Assembly (NCBI GenBank): GCA_036365455.1
Contig: JAWQUS010000011.1
Coordinates: forward strand, 8,328,001 to 8,392,000
DNA: 64,000 nt
From: Macrosoma leucophasiata
Taxonomy: Eukaryota > Arthropoda > Insecta > Lepidoptera > Hedylidae
Reading direction: 5' to 3'
Below the pieces are notes generated by a model. It made no database searches. It was not told the origin of the DNA and was given only the letters and a program-made list of their open reading frames with translations. Made by a program: the position numbers and the translations under genes. Below, one piece after another: positions 32,029 to 43,286 of this stretch. Position 1 is the first letter of the stretch. Each line of letters starts with the position of its first letter.

Positions 32029-32474
32029 TATAAATACACTTTTTTTTTTTTTTTTTTTTGTATTATGGCATCGATATTACGCATATTGCCAGTGTCAAGT
32101 AAAACGATATTTCGTATTTATTTAAGCAGTGTAAAGTTAGTTTATTATAGTCATCAAGTATAATATGTAAGTATAAAATAAATAAGTTATGAAGTATAAT
32201 ATGTCAGTCAAGTGAGTTACAGTCAAGTTATTCGAGTAAAGCGATGGCTACTTTACCAGAACATTTACAATGAAGTTTTGGAGGCAACCTGAAAAGTCGT
32301 GTTTTCGCACTGTTATTCTATTTCACTATATACGGGCACTGTAATGAACCTATATCAAACAAAATGCCACCAACTTTATTCAATATTACTTAAAAATACA
32401 CCAAGAAAATGAAATAAAATAAGAGCACCATACGCCTCTTTCAAGGTTCCCGCCAAAACTCTATAAATACACTT
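32029..32474 (-). mobile_element. Family D retroposon, copy 2, with 13-bp target duplication
   Basis: TATAAATACACTT flanks it at 32029-32041 and 32462-32474. Poly(A) (as T19) is at the left. It is near-identical to copy 1 over most of its length, with small indels in the AAGTATAATATGTCAGTCAA region. Confidence 0.9.
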
Positions 32475-33280
32475 AAGTAAAGGAGATGAACTGTTGCAAA
32501 AATGTATGGACCTCCGGCCATGTATTGTACACAATATCATTAACAGGCAAAATCAATATAAAAACGTTTTTTACTGCATATTTTTCACTTACTTAGCTTT
32601 GTTTGCAGTTACAAAACATTATTTGCAGTTAGAATTGCAGCTCAAAACCAACATGGCGAATATGGCAGGCGATGTCATTTTGACATTGTCATTTTTTTAA
32701 TTGTTTTTTTATTATATTGTACTTGGAGAAAAAAGTAATATTTTCTAAATACTATCGAAATCGATTTCATGTGTTAATACAAGAACTTCATTCTAATCGA
32801 TTTCCAATTTAAAGAAAATCATCGGTACTTCTTTAAATTGATCGATTCGATACATCGTTGTTTTGATAATATGTGATGCACTTGTAAGATACAGATAGCA
32901 TTAGTTTTGTTTTATATACATAGGTACTATCCCAAGCGTCGGCTGTACCGCCGCCACGTTGAACATGGTTGAAAATGTTAAAATCGTTTGAATTAAATGT
33001 GGTTGTAACTCTAAAATATATTCTTGAATAAATTTATTGTATTTTTTTCGGATTCTTCTTTAATTTACCAATTTTTGGAGGACGTGTACGAACTAGAGCC
33101 GAGCTCGCAACATCTCCTTTATAATGTACCTATACTCGAACTTCTTGTAAACCGAACACTGCCGAGCGGATTGGGATAGCCGATGCGCGCGGTATGTTGT
33201 ATTATGATTAAGAAATTAAACGTTTAAAATGCTTGGCAACTCAAGCCTACATAATTTTATTAGTATCTGCTCATGTATCA
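32475..33280. other. No supported gene
   Basis: A 68-codon frame at 32494-32700 has no domain. Otherwise AT-rich with no repeat recognised. Confidence 0.4.
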
Positions 33281-33281
33281 G

Positions 33282-33475
33282 ACTAGCGGCCCGCCCCGGC
33301 TTCGCGTGGTTGCAATGTTACCTACCCTCTTCTATTCATCTTAGCGAAATGTTATAAAGCCTCGATAAATGAGCTATCTAACACTGAAATAATTTAGTAT
33401 GTTCTTAGATTTTCGCGAGCTACAGTCATTGAAATAAAACTAGTTTTCAGATTTATCTCGCGTATATTAAACTAA
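33282..33475 (-). repeat. Helitron-like family G end fragment and family P repeat
   Basis: ACTAGCGGCCCGCCCCGGCT (33283-33302) is the inverse of the family G terminus. From 33411 the palindrome-prone family P follows (TTTCGCGAGCTACAGTCATT to ATCTCGCGTATATT); other family P copies are at about 37355-37420 (inverted) and 39850-39915. Confidence 0.55.
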
Positions 33476-33616
33476 AATGATCATCATCAGAATCTTTTTA
33501 GTTTAGATAATTCCGAAAATTAGTTTTATTTCACTGAATGATTTTTTTTTAAATCGGATCAATAGTTCCTGAGATTAGCGCGTTGAAGCAAACAAACAAA
33601 CTCTTCAGCTTTATAA

Positions 33617-33812
33617 TCCCTACTTAATATTATAAATACGAAAGTAACTCTGTCTGTCTGTACGTCTGTCTGTAACCTTTTCACGTCCAAACGACTGAAT
33701 CGATTTTAATGAAATTTGGTACAGAGATAGAGCTGACTTTGAGAAAGAACACATGCTACTTAGTTATTTATAAGACGATATCCACGCGGACGAAGCCGCG
33801 GACAACAGCTAG
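33617..33812 (+). mobile_element. Family H Helitron-like element, 196 bp
   Basis: Boundaries A|TCCCTACTTAATATTATAA and GCCGCGGACAACAGCTAG|T. Includes a CTGTCTGTCTGTACGTCTG tract and GACTGAATCGATTTTAATGA. Confidence 0.7.
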
Positions 33813-33940
33813 TATTAGTATAGATATACACTCTGCTCAGATATACACCAATATTCATGAGTACGCTGAATTTTTTAATTTTATCTTAGTGCAATTATGG
33901 GCTTTAGAATCAGTCCGTAAATAAAATTGTAATTGTTGGT

Positions 33941-33986
33941 AGCGCCTACGCCCTCGTGCTCCTACACTGGAACTCTACCACCAGTA
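33941..33986 (-). repeat. Family A, head fragment
   Basis: GGTAGCGCCTACGCCCTCGT to CTCTACCACCAGT. Confidence 0.75.
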
Positions 33987-33989
33987 AAA

Positions 33990-35220
33990 GATCGTCTTAA
34001 AACATGGAGCGAAATTACTTGTTTTCATGTTAACATCGAAACAACTTGAATTATTCGATTAATTTCAATCGTATTACGTATTGTGTTATCCACGAAATTT
34101 TAATGCAGCACGAAATGCAAAAACTGTTCGAGCGCGTCATTCCGCGTTCCGAGTTGTTTTCAGATTGAATAATATGCAGAAAATTTAATGGACGAGGAGT
34201 TCATGTGTGATATTACAATGATGATTTCCCCATTTTATAAAACTTATTTTATCAAACTATGTGTATAAAACTAGCGCACTACCTAGCTCGGGCGTTCGGT
34301 CGCGCGCGCGCTTACCGAAGCACGTCTACACAGAGCGAGCTGCCTCGCGCGGTAAATGCTTCGCGAGGTTGCTCGCTCTGTGTGGACGCGCATATTGACT
34401 AGCAGCCCGCTTCGGCTTTGCACGCAGGGTCGATTCGCCACGGGCCGGTTATCGGGGCGTCCAAAGGTCGACTGAGCCAGAAAGGCTCGGGTTTTGAATC
34501 ATGAAAGTTTTACTCCTTTATGCCAGAAAGAAGTCGCTACAATATTCTTGCTCGGAGTTGCCTGCGTTACAACCATTGAGGTTGTAACGCAGGGGACAGG
34601 GGCACACACAGAGAGCTGATAAACGCTACCCAGACTACCTACATGCAGATAGGCCTCCAAATGCCGCCCCGGGCCTCTGATGATCTTAGTCCGCCACTGG
34701 TCACACACCTATAAGTAGGTGTGTGTTCCATTCAATTTCCATTTTTGTAGGTTTTTTATAATAATTTATATGAGTAGGTACAGTTCATTGGTATTGTCTA
34801 TCTAATAGCTATGTCGGTATTTTGTATGCCATGTAAGCCCAACATTAAAATCTATAATGTTAACATTAATCGAAATTATGTTAAAATCCGAAACAACATT
34901 TAAACCGAATAATCGGGTTAATGCCAGTTGCCAGTAAAAACACAATTAAAATTGTATTGTGATCCCTTAAGCTGTATCGGATACGATTATAAATTCATAT
35001 CAAATTATTTATGTTACCAAGTGTAGTATTGGATAGCTTTCGCGATAAATTGAAGCTTTGAATGTTATCACTCATCATAATTTACTTATTTCATCTTGAT
35101 TATTAATCCTTGAAGCAACAGCTGGACCCTAACACATTTGGGTCCAAGACAATAAGAAACGTATTATTATTTTTTTGGAGGCCTGAAGGATTTAATGCCC
35201 AATGTCCATAAAAATACTAC
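33990..35220. other. No supported gene; CG-rich foldback near 34300-34390
   Basis: CGCGCTTACCGAAGCACGTC and its partner near 34385 are followed and preceded by ACACAGAGCGAGC and GCTCGCTCTGTGTGGACGCG, an inverted pair (about 34328-34345 and 34372-34392). GAAGCCCGCTTCGGCT-like words after it recall a family G terminus. No gene seen. Confidence 0.4.
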
Positions 35221-35294
35221 CTAGCAACCAAATGCATTCATTGCCTGAAAATAAACATCAAACATGAAGTGGTATTGAAATAAAAAGCACTTAC

Positions 35295-35366
35295 TTGTTG
35301 CGCTTACTTCTGGTCCAAGAGACTCGAAGGCCTTCCCAAAACTTAATTTCAGCAAGCGATCAGAAT
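35295..35366 (-). CDS. Host gene exon C, downstream of a CUB domain
   Basis: A 72-bp minus-strand exon with acceptor TTTTTTTTCAG and donor GTAAGT. Entered in phase 1 from exon B (G|AT), it is open for 23 whole codons and leaves in phase 1 again. The product reads DSDRLLKLSFGKAFESLGPE then VSAT. It has no recognised domain and looks like linker following the CUB domain. It is supported by strong splice sites, perfect phase agreement with 37873-37995, and a composition less AT-rich than the flanks. Exons further 3' must lie to the left, but I could not identify one. Confidence 0.65.
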
Positions 35367-35670
35367 CTGAAAAAAAAATATCTGAATATGATTCCTTGAA
35401 TACATAAATTGAGAACAATGCCATCTATTCGTTACTTACAAAAAGTAGCGACATCTACTGGAGTTTATAATCATTTCATCAAGTCCAAGATTCAATGTAA
35501 GCGACAGACCAAGCTATCTTATTGCTTCAAAGTATCATGGATAGATGGCGCTGTTGTAAGTACGATGATAGAATAAACTTATTAAACTACGACCAGTCTT
35601 ATTAAAATAAGTAACAGATTTAATAAAATTTTTGTTGGATTAAAATGAATATTCAAAATTCATGTATGTT

Positions 35671-35858
35671 TTCACTGGTGGGAGAGCTCCAGCGCATTAC
35701 CTAATTATACGCACTATCGTGTTCCGGTCAGATGGTCATGTATAGCCTTGTAATTTACGGCACAGGGGCATAACACCATAGGCTTCAGGAGTGGTAACGC
35801 ATCGCAGTATTGTTAACTGCGTGCTTGTTTGAAACTTTCAGTAGGTAGGTACATGAAA
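35671..35858 (+). repeat. Family A copy with deletions
   Basis: CACTGGTGGGAGAGCTCCAG jumps directly to CGCATTACCTAATTATACGC, losing half of the head hairpin; the tail is decayed. Confidence 0.75.
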
Positions 35859-35978
35859 AACTAATATGACGTGACATGTGTGCTCTGTCTGTAGTCGAAC
35901 CACGGAATAAATGAAAAGGTTCCTTCGGTTTTCCGTCCTCAAAAAGTCACAGATAGGGATGGGGATGGATTATCTTAA

Positions 35979-36361
35979 TCTTAATATATATAAATCTCGT
36001 GTCACAATGTTTGTCCTCAATGGACTCCTAAACCACTTAACCGATTAAAGTGAAATTCGCACACCATGTGCAGTTCGATCCAACTTGAGAGATAGGATAG
36101 TTTACATTACGCTATGACTAATAGGAGCAGAGCAGCGCGGGCGAAGCCGGGGCGGGCCGCTAGTATAATTATATAAATTACGTGTCACGGTGTTTGTCCG
36201 CGATGGACTCCTAAACTATGTACCTACTTATCCGATTTTAATCAAACTTGCACGTGTGCCAACTTAAGAAAGGGTTGTTTATATCTTTATTTACAGTCGC
36301 AATATTAGGTATGTTAGTGGCTTGCAAATTGGACCTTTGCGAAGCTGGTGCTGGCCGCTAG
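35979..36361 (+). mobile_element. Family G Helitron-like elements in tandem
   Basis: The first (35979-36163) is 185 bp with A|TCTTAATATATATAAATCT...GCGGGCCGCTAG|T, the same length as 27644-27828. The second, diverged copy (about 36165-36361) follows directly (ATTACGTGTCACGGTGTTTG to GGTGCTGGCCGCTAG|T). Confidence 0.7.
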
Positions 36362-36710
36362 TAAATAATAAAATTATTATTCTTTGAAAAACCTTTAACA
36401 CACTCCTGACCGATGAAGAAATTTATAAAACTACGTAGGCAGTTTAGGTAAAAGGTTCTAAAGATGGGATAGTCCAAGAAAACTATTTGATATCGGCCGG
36501 AAAAAAATCGGCCGCATATTCCCTAGCCCACAAGTTTCTTAGTGTGAAAATACATAATATGATTATATTAAGTAATTAATAAGAGAAGTCTCTGAGGAAA
36601 TAAGCTCCGTACACACCTTCTGGAACATTGCCAAAGTTCCCATTCATACCTTGCTGGCGGTAGCCACTTATATTGGATTTATTTCCAGATGCCTCCAATT
36701 TATAAGTAAA

Positions 36711-36785
36711 AAATATTGGATCCGCATTGGATCACAAGCATGTGTTAATGCGAAATAATATAAAACAAATATTGGATCCGCATTG
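36711..36785 (+). mobile_element. 37-bp family C micro-insertion with 19-bp target duplication
   Basis: Only the 3' end of family C (36730-36766, ATCACAAGCATGTGTTAATG to AATATAAAAC) is inserted, between two exact 19-bp copies starting AAATATTGGATCC (36711-36729 and 36767-36785). The insert is the extreme 5' truncation of a retroposon, and it fixes the 3' end of family C. Confidence 0.9.
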
Positions 36786-36985
36786 AAATTTGTTCGTATT
36801 AATCTATTGTTTTAGGGGTTTCTGAATTCCAAAAGGAAGAAGGGAACCGTTATCTGTTGTTTCTCTCTGTGTCTGTCTGTCTACACTTGTGAACAAGCAA
36901 ACAGCCAATTTACTTGTTCACATGTGTACTCTACACTCTCTGCCTACCCCGTTAGGGACCTGGCGTGAAGATACATACAAACATG

Positions 36986-37120
36986 TCGCCTCTTTACAAG
37001 AATAATGTAACATTTCATCTAAATCGTTCTTTATGAAATGCAACATTATTCTTACAAGAATAACGTGAAATTTCATCTAAATCGTTCTATATGAAATGTC
37101 ACATTATTCTTGTAAAGAAG
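36986..37120. repeat. Tandemly doubled palindromic element
   Basis: The hairpin-forming unit ACAAGAATAATGT...ACATTATTCTT occurs twice in tandem, period about 57 bp, each with CTAAATCGTTCT in the loop. Outer words TCTTTACAAGAATAATGT and ACATTATTCTTGTAAAGA close the whole as a larger inverted repeat. Confidence 0.75.
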
Positions 37121-37127
37121 CGATGTG

Positions 37128-37810
37128 TACTCGTAGTGACGTGTGCAAGCATGTAGTTGTTGCAAAAGTTGCATGAGTTCACATTAATGTAAAGTGATGA
37201 CTGCAGCATATAGACACCCACATAAAGACAAAGATCAGTTGTTATGTCTCTGTGATAAGATACAACGGGGTCATACATTCTTGGCTTTATAAATATTTTT
37301 TTTTTACAATTTTCGATTTCTATCGCGTATATTTTATAACTATTATTGACTAAAATTATAATTTAAATATACGCGAGATAAATCTGAAACCTAGTTTTAT
37401 TTCGATGACCAGCTTGCGAAATTCTAAGAATATGCTATGTTTAAAATCCACTTATTTTTGTAACACGTTCATGTTGGAGTCACAGATTTACATGTGTTTA
37501 TTAATCAGTCGTGCTCGTGCTTTCTGCTGTACCTAATAGACAGACAGACGCACGAATGATCTTATAAGAGCTCCGTTTTTCCCTTTGAGGTACAAAATCG
37601 TAAAAATAGCTATATCGTCTTTCCTATTATGAAGTTGGAAACAAGCGTACAGTTCACATTGATATTAACAGGTTAAGTGAATACCGTAGACTAAAAACAA
37701 TTATATATAACAACCAGAGATTTCAAAATAGATGAGTTGTCACTCTTGAGGTTTAAGTTTATATATTTTTTACCTTTACTTCTAGCACAGAGGTACTGTG
37801 CCAGAAATTT
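37128..37810 (-). repeat. Decayed family A, family P and family F fragments
   Basis: 37128-37282 and 37634-37810 are diverged inverted family A pieces (TTCACATTAATGTAAAGTGA; GTACAGTTCACATTGATATT). Between them are an inverted family P (about 37355-37420) and a short GACAGACAGACGCACGAATG piece of family F (37540-37600). Confidence 0.55.
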
Positions 37811-37872
37811 AATGTAGTTAAAGGTTTTGTCAACTATCCTGTTTTTGATGTTCAATCAATAGATATACAAAC

Positions 37873-37995
37873 CAGCAGCGGTAGAGTCGGGGGGCGGTTG
37901 GAAGTGGAAGGCAGCCGCAAATCCCTGACCGGGACTGGCCGAGTTCGCTGTGAACTGCAGCAACAGCGACGGCCCAGTCGATAATACCTCGTATC
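37873..37995 (-). CDS. Host gene exon B: C-terminal half of a CUB domain
   Basis: A 123-bp minus-strand exon, acceptor TTATTATTTACAG and donor GTTTGT, with 40 whole codons in phase 1 at both ends. The product reads YEVLSTGPSLLLQFTANSAS, then PGQGFAAAFHFQ. A hydrophobic strand ending in F, a short turn, then GQGF and an aromatic strand are the hallmarks of the second half of a CUB domain, an extracellular beta-sandwich module in secreted proteases and receptors. It follows exon A in frame after removal of a 6.0-kb intron filled with repeats. Phase-1 introns are usual for such modules. The parent protein cannot be named from this piece. Confidence 0.8.
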
Positions 37996-38217
37996 CTGTA
38001 AATAATAAGTTTCATTTAATGAAAATGTGTATGGCGTCATTTAGTGGAACGTAGAGGAAATTAAAAGCATGAATTACGAGTACTAGTCAAGCTTGAACGA
38101 TGACTAATATCACGTTAAATCGTACTAACGAAGTTTTCATACGGATTGCCCTAATACCTACTCGTACTTTAAAAACGGTCCACCAGGTGCAATGTAGAAA
38201 AGTGATCATTATAAAAT

Positions 38218-38258
38218 ACTACATTTAAATGACACATATAGTGTCATTTAAATGTAGT
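38218..38258. repeat. Perfect palindrome, 18-bp arms
   Basis: ACTACATTTAAATGACAC (38218-38235), a 5-nt loop, then its exact complement (38241-38258). Confidence 0.85.
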
Positions 38259-38317
38259 CTTTTATAAAATGTGTCGTATGTCCTATATAATAATATCATA
38301 TATTTGTTGTATATTAC

Positions 38318-38405
38318 TGGTGATAGACCTCCAGTGATGGAACTCGCGGGCGTAGACACCACCGCATTATCTAATTTACTTTATTTACTGCTATCTAGAA
38401 TGTTG
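38318..38405 (+). repeat. Family A, head fragment
   Basis: ACTGGTGATAGACCTCCAGT to CCACCGCATTATCTAATT. Confidence 0.75.
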
Positions 38406-39400
38406 CTTTAAGTTGAACATTTTAAAAATAAAACCTTCACAAAGGATGAACAAAAATATTTTCATATGCTTAAACCGAATGCATAAAAGAAAAAAAATAT
38501 CCGGACGAATTGGGAACCTTAAAATGGTTATAATGTTATAGGTACATACCACAATTGCCCTTTCTTAATTCAAAAAGTTGAGGAGGATATCAGGACGGTT
38601 GTATTTTTGTTGAAAGAACTATTTTTCTCGTCGTTCGGTAGTTCGTATTGTTTGAATACAGGCCCTGGAAATTAGGTATAGAAGTGGGGCTAGCAATCAT
38701 AGCTTCGCGCAACAGGAACGGTTGGCGAAATTTTTAGGGCTGACAGTAAAAATGTACTTATAATAAATATTGATATCATACAAAATACTACACATATTGT
38801 TGTGTCAACGTAAAATGGTATATATAAGGTAGATACATCAATTCGTGCCTACCTTTGTATAGCTCCGTAACAACTATTACAGACATAACAAGTTAGGTCT
38901 CAGAGGTGGCAACGCATATGTATTTAGACCTCTGGATTTTAATAAATGCAGAATATTAACCACAAGCATACCTTCAGGACCGTTTTTTTTTAAAGGAGTA
39001 AATTGGCAAGTATTTTTGGTATAGCTTACTGGTAACATTCACGATGTGCCAGATATATTTTTAGTTCCATGTTTCATATGATGGGTGACATAATATTCAG
39101 ATCCATCCCTATTGCTTTCTTTAAAATATTCAACTTGCATCAGCTGGTAACCCTAACCAAAGCCAGTGCCGCTTGGACGTGGTATTATTCATTCAAAAAG
39201 GGGACCGTGGCCGCGCTGATGGCTATTCGGACAGCGATCGATTGTCCCACACCTTTGTGTGTACAGGACAACAATCCCACTTACTTGGTATGAATGATCG
39301 AGAGTTTTAAATTAGCTTCAAAAGTAACAGGCAATAGAAAAAAAATAGGGATAACGATGCTCGTGGTAGAAATCCAGATATGGTGTTTCGGAGTTTTCGC
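38406..39400. other. No confirmed gene; possible exon at 39167-39287 (+)
   Basis: The segment at about 39163-39287 is open in two plus-strand frames, is richer in G+C than its flanks and ends at a good donor (TTG|GTATGAATG), but neither product is recognisable. It lies in the intron between host exons A and B on the opposite strand. Confidence 0.25.
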
Positions 39401-39525
39401 TTAATTGTAGTGTTTAGCACTATCGTGTTCCAGTCAGGTGGTAATGTACGCCCCCAATATTTCCGACACAGATTTTGAAGGTGTTAGTCCACAGGAGTGA
39501 CAATGCATCTACACTAAATTACAGT
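39401..39525 (+). repeat. Family A, middle fragment
   Basis: GTGTTTAGCACTATCGTGTT, then CAGGTGGTAATGTACG. Confidence 0.65.
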
Positions 39526-39556
39526 AGTAGGTCAATGAACATTGTACTTCTTAGGT

Positions 39557-39845
39557 ATTTTTTTTTAATGTTTTGGAAGTGGCAAACAAGGATGCAGTTC
39601 ACATTGATGTTAAGTGATGACTGCAGCCTATAGACACCCACACAAAGACCAGAGGTCAAAATGCAGATGCGTTACCACTTCTGAGGCCTAAGGTGTTATG
39701 CCTCTGTGCCGGAAATCACAGGGCCGTACATTACCACCTGACCGGAACACGATAGTGCTGATTACTACCATTTAGCGGCAAGTATATTATGTAATGCGGT
39801 GGTGCCTACGCCCGCGAGCTCCGTCACTGGAGCTCTACCACCAGT
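39557..39845 (-). repeat. Family A, complete inverted copy
   Basis: T run at the left (TTTTTTTTTAATG), intact head at the right. Close to consensus throughout. Confidence 0.9.
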
Positions 39846-39944
39846 ATAAAAGGGGTTTTCGCGAGCTACACTCATTGAAATGAAACTAGTTTTCGCATTT
39901 ATCTCGCGTATATTAACGTCTCGTGTATTAATGTCGGGTTCGAT

Positions 39945-40800
39945 TTTTAACCGACTTCGAAAAAAGGTGGAGATTCTCAATTCGTCCGGATATATATATT
40001 TTTTTTATGTATGTTCCCCGATAATTCGAAAACGCCTGTACCGATTTCGATAATTTTAGTTTCGTTTGAAAGGGTGTGCCTTCCAGTTGGTCCCATTGTA
40101 ACCATGTCAATATGTGATCATGGGATCCTGGAGAAATCGAGGATTCTCTTCAAATTTCATAGCACACTTGAAAGATTTCGATATTTTTTTATATAATAAC
40201 ATTGTTCCGTGTGTTTGCTTTCGGAAGACACAATTTGATGAAGTGGAACTGATGATGAGGACTATATATGGTACGAGTACCTTCTTAGTTGAAATACCTA
40301 CTTTTACTGTAATAATACTAATAATAGTAACTCGTTTGCTTAAAACATTGTTATTATAAACCGCGATTGTTCGAAAACGCCTGTACCAATTTGGATATGT
40401 TTTTTGTTTGAAGAGGTATACCTCACAGGTGGGACCATTGTCACCATGTCAAGATGTGATTATGGGATCCTGGAGAAATCGAGGGAACTACTCAAATTTC
40501 ATAGCACATTTGAAAACCTCTAGAACTGATGATAAAGACTATAGATAGTACTTTCGTAGTTGAAATACCTACCTACTTTTACTGTAATACTTAATTAACC
40601 GAGTTCAAAAAACGAGAAGGTTCTCAATTCGGCCGGTATATATATATATTTTTTTTTATGTATGTACGCGATTTTCGCAGAGATATTCGGGACCGATTTA
40701 CGTAATTCTTTTGTTTGATGCGGAATAGTTTCGAATTGGTCCCATAAAAAATTGATTGAGATAGGCCCATTAGTTTTTATTTTATGAGCATTTTTTTACT
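39945..40800 (+). repeat. Family J repeats, three copies in a row
   Basis: Copies at about 39945-40200, 40357-40600 and 40603-40800 share ACCGACTTCGAAAAAAGG, TCGAAAACGCCTGTACCGAT, GATCCTGGAGAAATCGAGG and TTCTCAATTCG. Another full copy is at 60462-60858 and a fragment at 46213-46275. Short open frames in them are not conserved. Confidence 0.75.
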
Positions 40801-41247
40801 TACTTTCACCTCAGACTAAAGGAATAAGAATAGACGGCGAGTTGTCATACAGTGCGTTGAATCCACTGACGTCCTAGACAGTCCTAATGCGCATGACAAC
40901 AAGATGTCAACAAGTAACGATGACACATTTACTCATCGACGACACAACACAGCATATTTACTCCTTCGTGGATAAAATTTTTTCATTGATTTCGTATAGT
41001 CGTGTAATAATTTTGTATCGACACACCTAAACAATTTAAATTAGGTACCTAATTGTCACGAAGCTAAAAGATTCAGATTTTACAAATTTAATAGATGTGA
41101 ACATTAATGTTATTGACAAGGCAGCAATAAACTAAAAAATATTAAAGAAATATTATATAACTACGTTAAGAAAAACCGACTTCAAAACTGAAAATTGAAA
41201 AATAATGATTTAAATGTAATTATATACTACCTATTATTTATATGTGC
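40801..41247. other. No recognisable feature
   Basis: AT-rich intron or intergenic DNA; nothing seen. Confidence 0.45.
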
Positions 41248-41467
41248 TAATTACTAATAGGTTTGAAGTCGGTGCCAAACTTCACGCCTGTAATCCCCGA
41301 AGGGGTAGGCATAGGTAAATGCATGAATTCAAGCATACATGCAAGCACCCACGATTCGCCGGTTACGTTTTGTTCAGTGTATTAATTTGCTCGTATTCTT
41401 AATTAAGTGATTAAAATATAATTATTTGTTTAAGGCTTGGCACCGACTTCAAACCTATTAGTAATTA
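41248..41467. repeat. Perfect 31-bp inverted repeat enclosing a family B fragment
   Basis: Arms at 41248-41278 and 41437-41467 are exact complements (including GGTTTGAAGTCGGTGCCAA) and match the end of family J. The loop holds a family B SINE fragment (41279-41376, minus). Confidence 0.8.
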
Positions 41468-41597
41468 GGCCTCAGGAGTGGTAGCGCATCTGCATTTTGA
41501 CCTTGGTCTTTGTGTAAGTGTCTATAGGCTGCAGTCATCACTTAACATCAATGTGAACAACATGCTTGTTTGCCACTTTCATTACATAAAAAAAAAT
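41468..41597 (+). repeat. Family A, 3' half
   Basis: GGCCTCAGGAGTGGTAGCGC to CACTTTCATTACAT plus A9. Confidence 0.85.
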
Positions 41598-43286
41598 TAT
41601 CAATAATAATGTTGATATCTCAAATGGCTTCAGTCGATACTTTAAGTACGCAGGGAAAATGAACAGATATACATCACGCCGGCTTTTAAGCACAATATCG
41701 ATTAGGCATTAGTACGGATTAAAAGGTCCATGGGACTTTCATGGCGTGATGTATATTGAGAGTTTCAATGGATTTTGTTGTGTACACCGTGAAAACTCCT
41801 TTACATCCCCCATAATTTACGAGTTGGCTGATACACCAGATACTTCGTGGCAGGCTTATTGCGCAAGACTTGGCACGGAATGCTGTTGAAGGATATCTTG
41901 GAAATTGTTGCTATAAACTAGGCGGGTGATGCATGGCGACATAGTATGGTGGTTATGTTATAATAGGCCTAACTGGAGCAGACATTTTTAGGGTTCTGTT
42001 ACTCAAGAGATAAATCCGGAACTCAATGGTGGACCCATTAACAGTAGGTACTTATTGAAGTTGAGTGCGAACTTGTCAATAATTGTTCGAAATTCAAAAC
42101 CAGAAATTGGTAAGTAACATTCACTTTTTTTAAAAATATTATCCTATGAATATTTAAAATAAATTATTTAAGTCACTGAACAAGCATGAGCGGTAAAGCT
42201 AGGATAAAATAAGCCAGCATTGTAGAGGCTTCCATCTTGTCAGGTAATTAGTTAGGGTGGGGTTTATTGAGTGTCACTTCCTGAACCGGCCATCTAGCGA
42301 CTGTCGTAAAGACGTCTCATCTCCTTCGTTTAGATTAATTTAGTCATAACATCTTGCAAGCTTACCTAGCTTGAACTATAGTTACTTTCTATATTGTATC
42401 AGAATTAAGATTTCAAGACAGGCGCAGTCCTAGACAACAATTTTGAGGGGGAAGAGGATCAGTGGTCGCAAACAACATTTAAGGACTTTATCGTGTGCAA
42501 TTGTGGAGAGAAGGGAGTTGAAGTCATCTGCTCCTCTTCTAGAACCGTCACTGCTTCGAGCCTTAGTTATGAACTCTGTATTCACGTACATACGGGAATA
42601 ATTACAGCGAAATACACTTAACCGGTTAAACAAGATTTGTGCTCTAGTAGATCGATGGCAATCAAACATAATGAACCTGTCTGTAGGAATAAAGACACCC
42701 AAAATGTTTTGACATAAGTCTGTATAATGTAGAATTAATGAAAATGCGAAAAGGCAATATAAAGGGTTAAACATATCTAACGCATAAATTGGCAAAGATG
42801 AGTTAGGTACGTTAAGACTAACAACATTTGTTCTATGACTTTTGCCTAAACGCAGTACATCACATAATAAGAAATAAAATCGTTTCAAATGGGACTTTTA
42901 TCAATTGTTAGCACTACGTTTCATAGGTGTATTTTTACATAGGTACAGACGTCAGCTGTTTACGTAACGTGAAGTCAAGAAACATTACATATTCTATTTG
43001 TACGCGCCTACCATTTGAGTGATAGCAAAGCGCGTTCACAAGAAACTTTGTCCGTCCTACGCAAGGAAATGTATAAGGGCCATTTTAGTATACCATTTGC
43101 CGGGACCCATTCACCAATCAAATCGACTGAAGGAGCTCGGCGTCATCGCGGGTGGAAGGGTCTCGAAGCTTCGTCGAGTCACTTACTTCACTTCTAAACT
43201 GGCTCACTTACCTTCAACTAAAATTACCTGACCTCTGCGCATCTCTTTGTCCTAGTTTTCAAAATTATCTAGTTTTATATTCACGT
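41598..43286. other. No supported gene
   Basis: A 152-codon minus frame (42430-42888) is the longest unexplained frame outside the transposons, but shows no domain, signal peptide or splice signals I can support. Short frames near 43015-43230 are likewise unrecognised. Confidence 0.35.

Noticed and set aside
42430..42888. 152-codon open frame on the minus strand
   Set aside because: No recognisable domain, signal peptide, splice signals or repeat match; a frame this long can arise by chance in 64 kb, so I list it only as unexplained.
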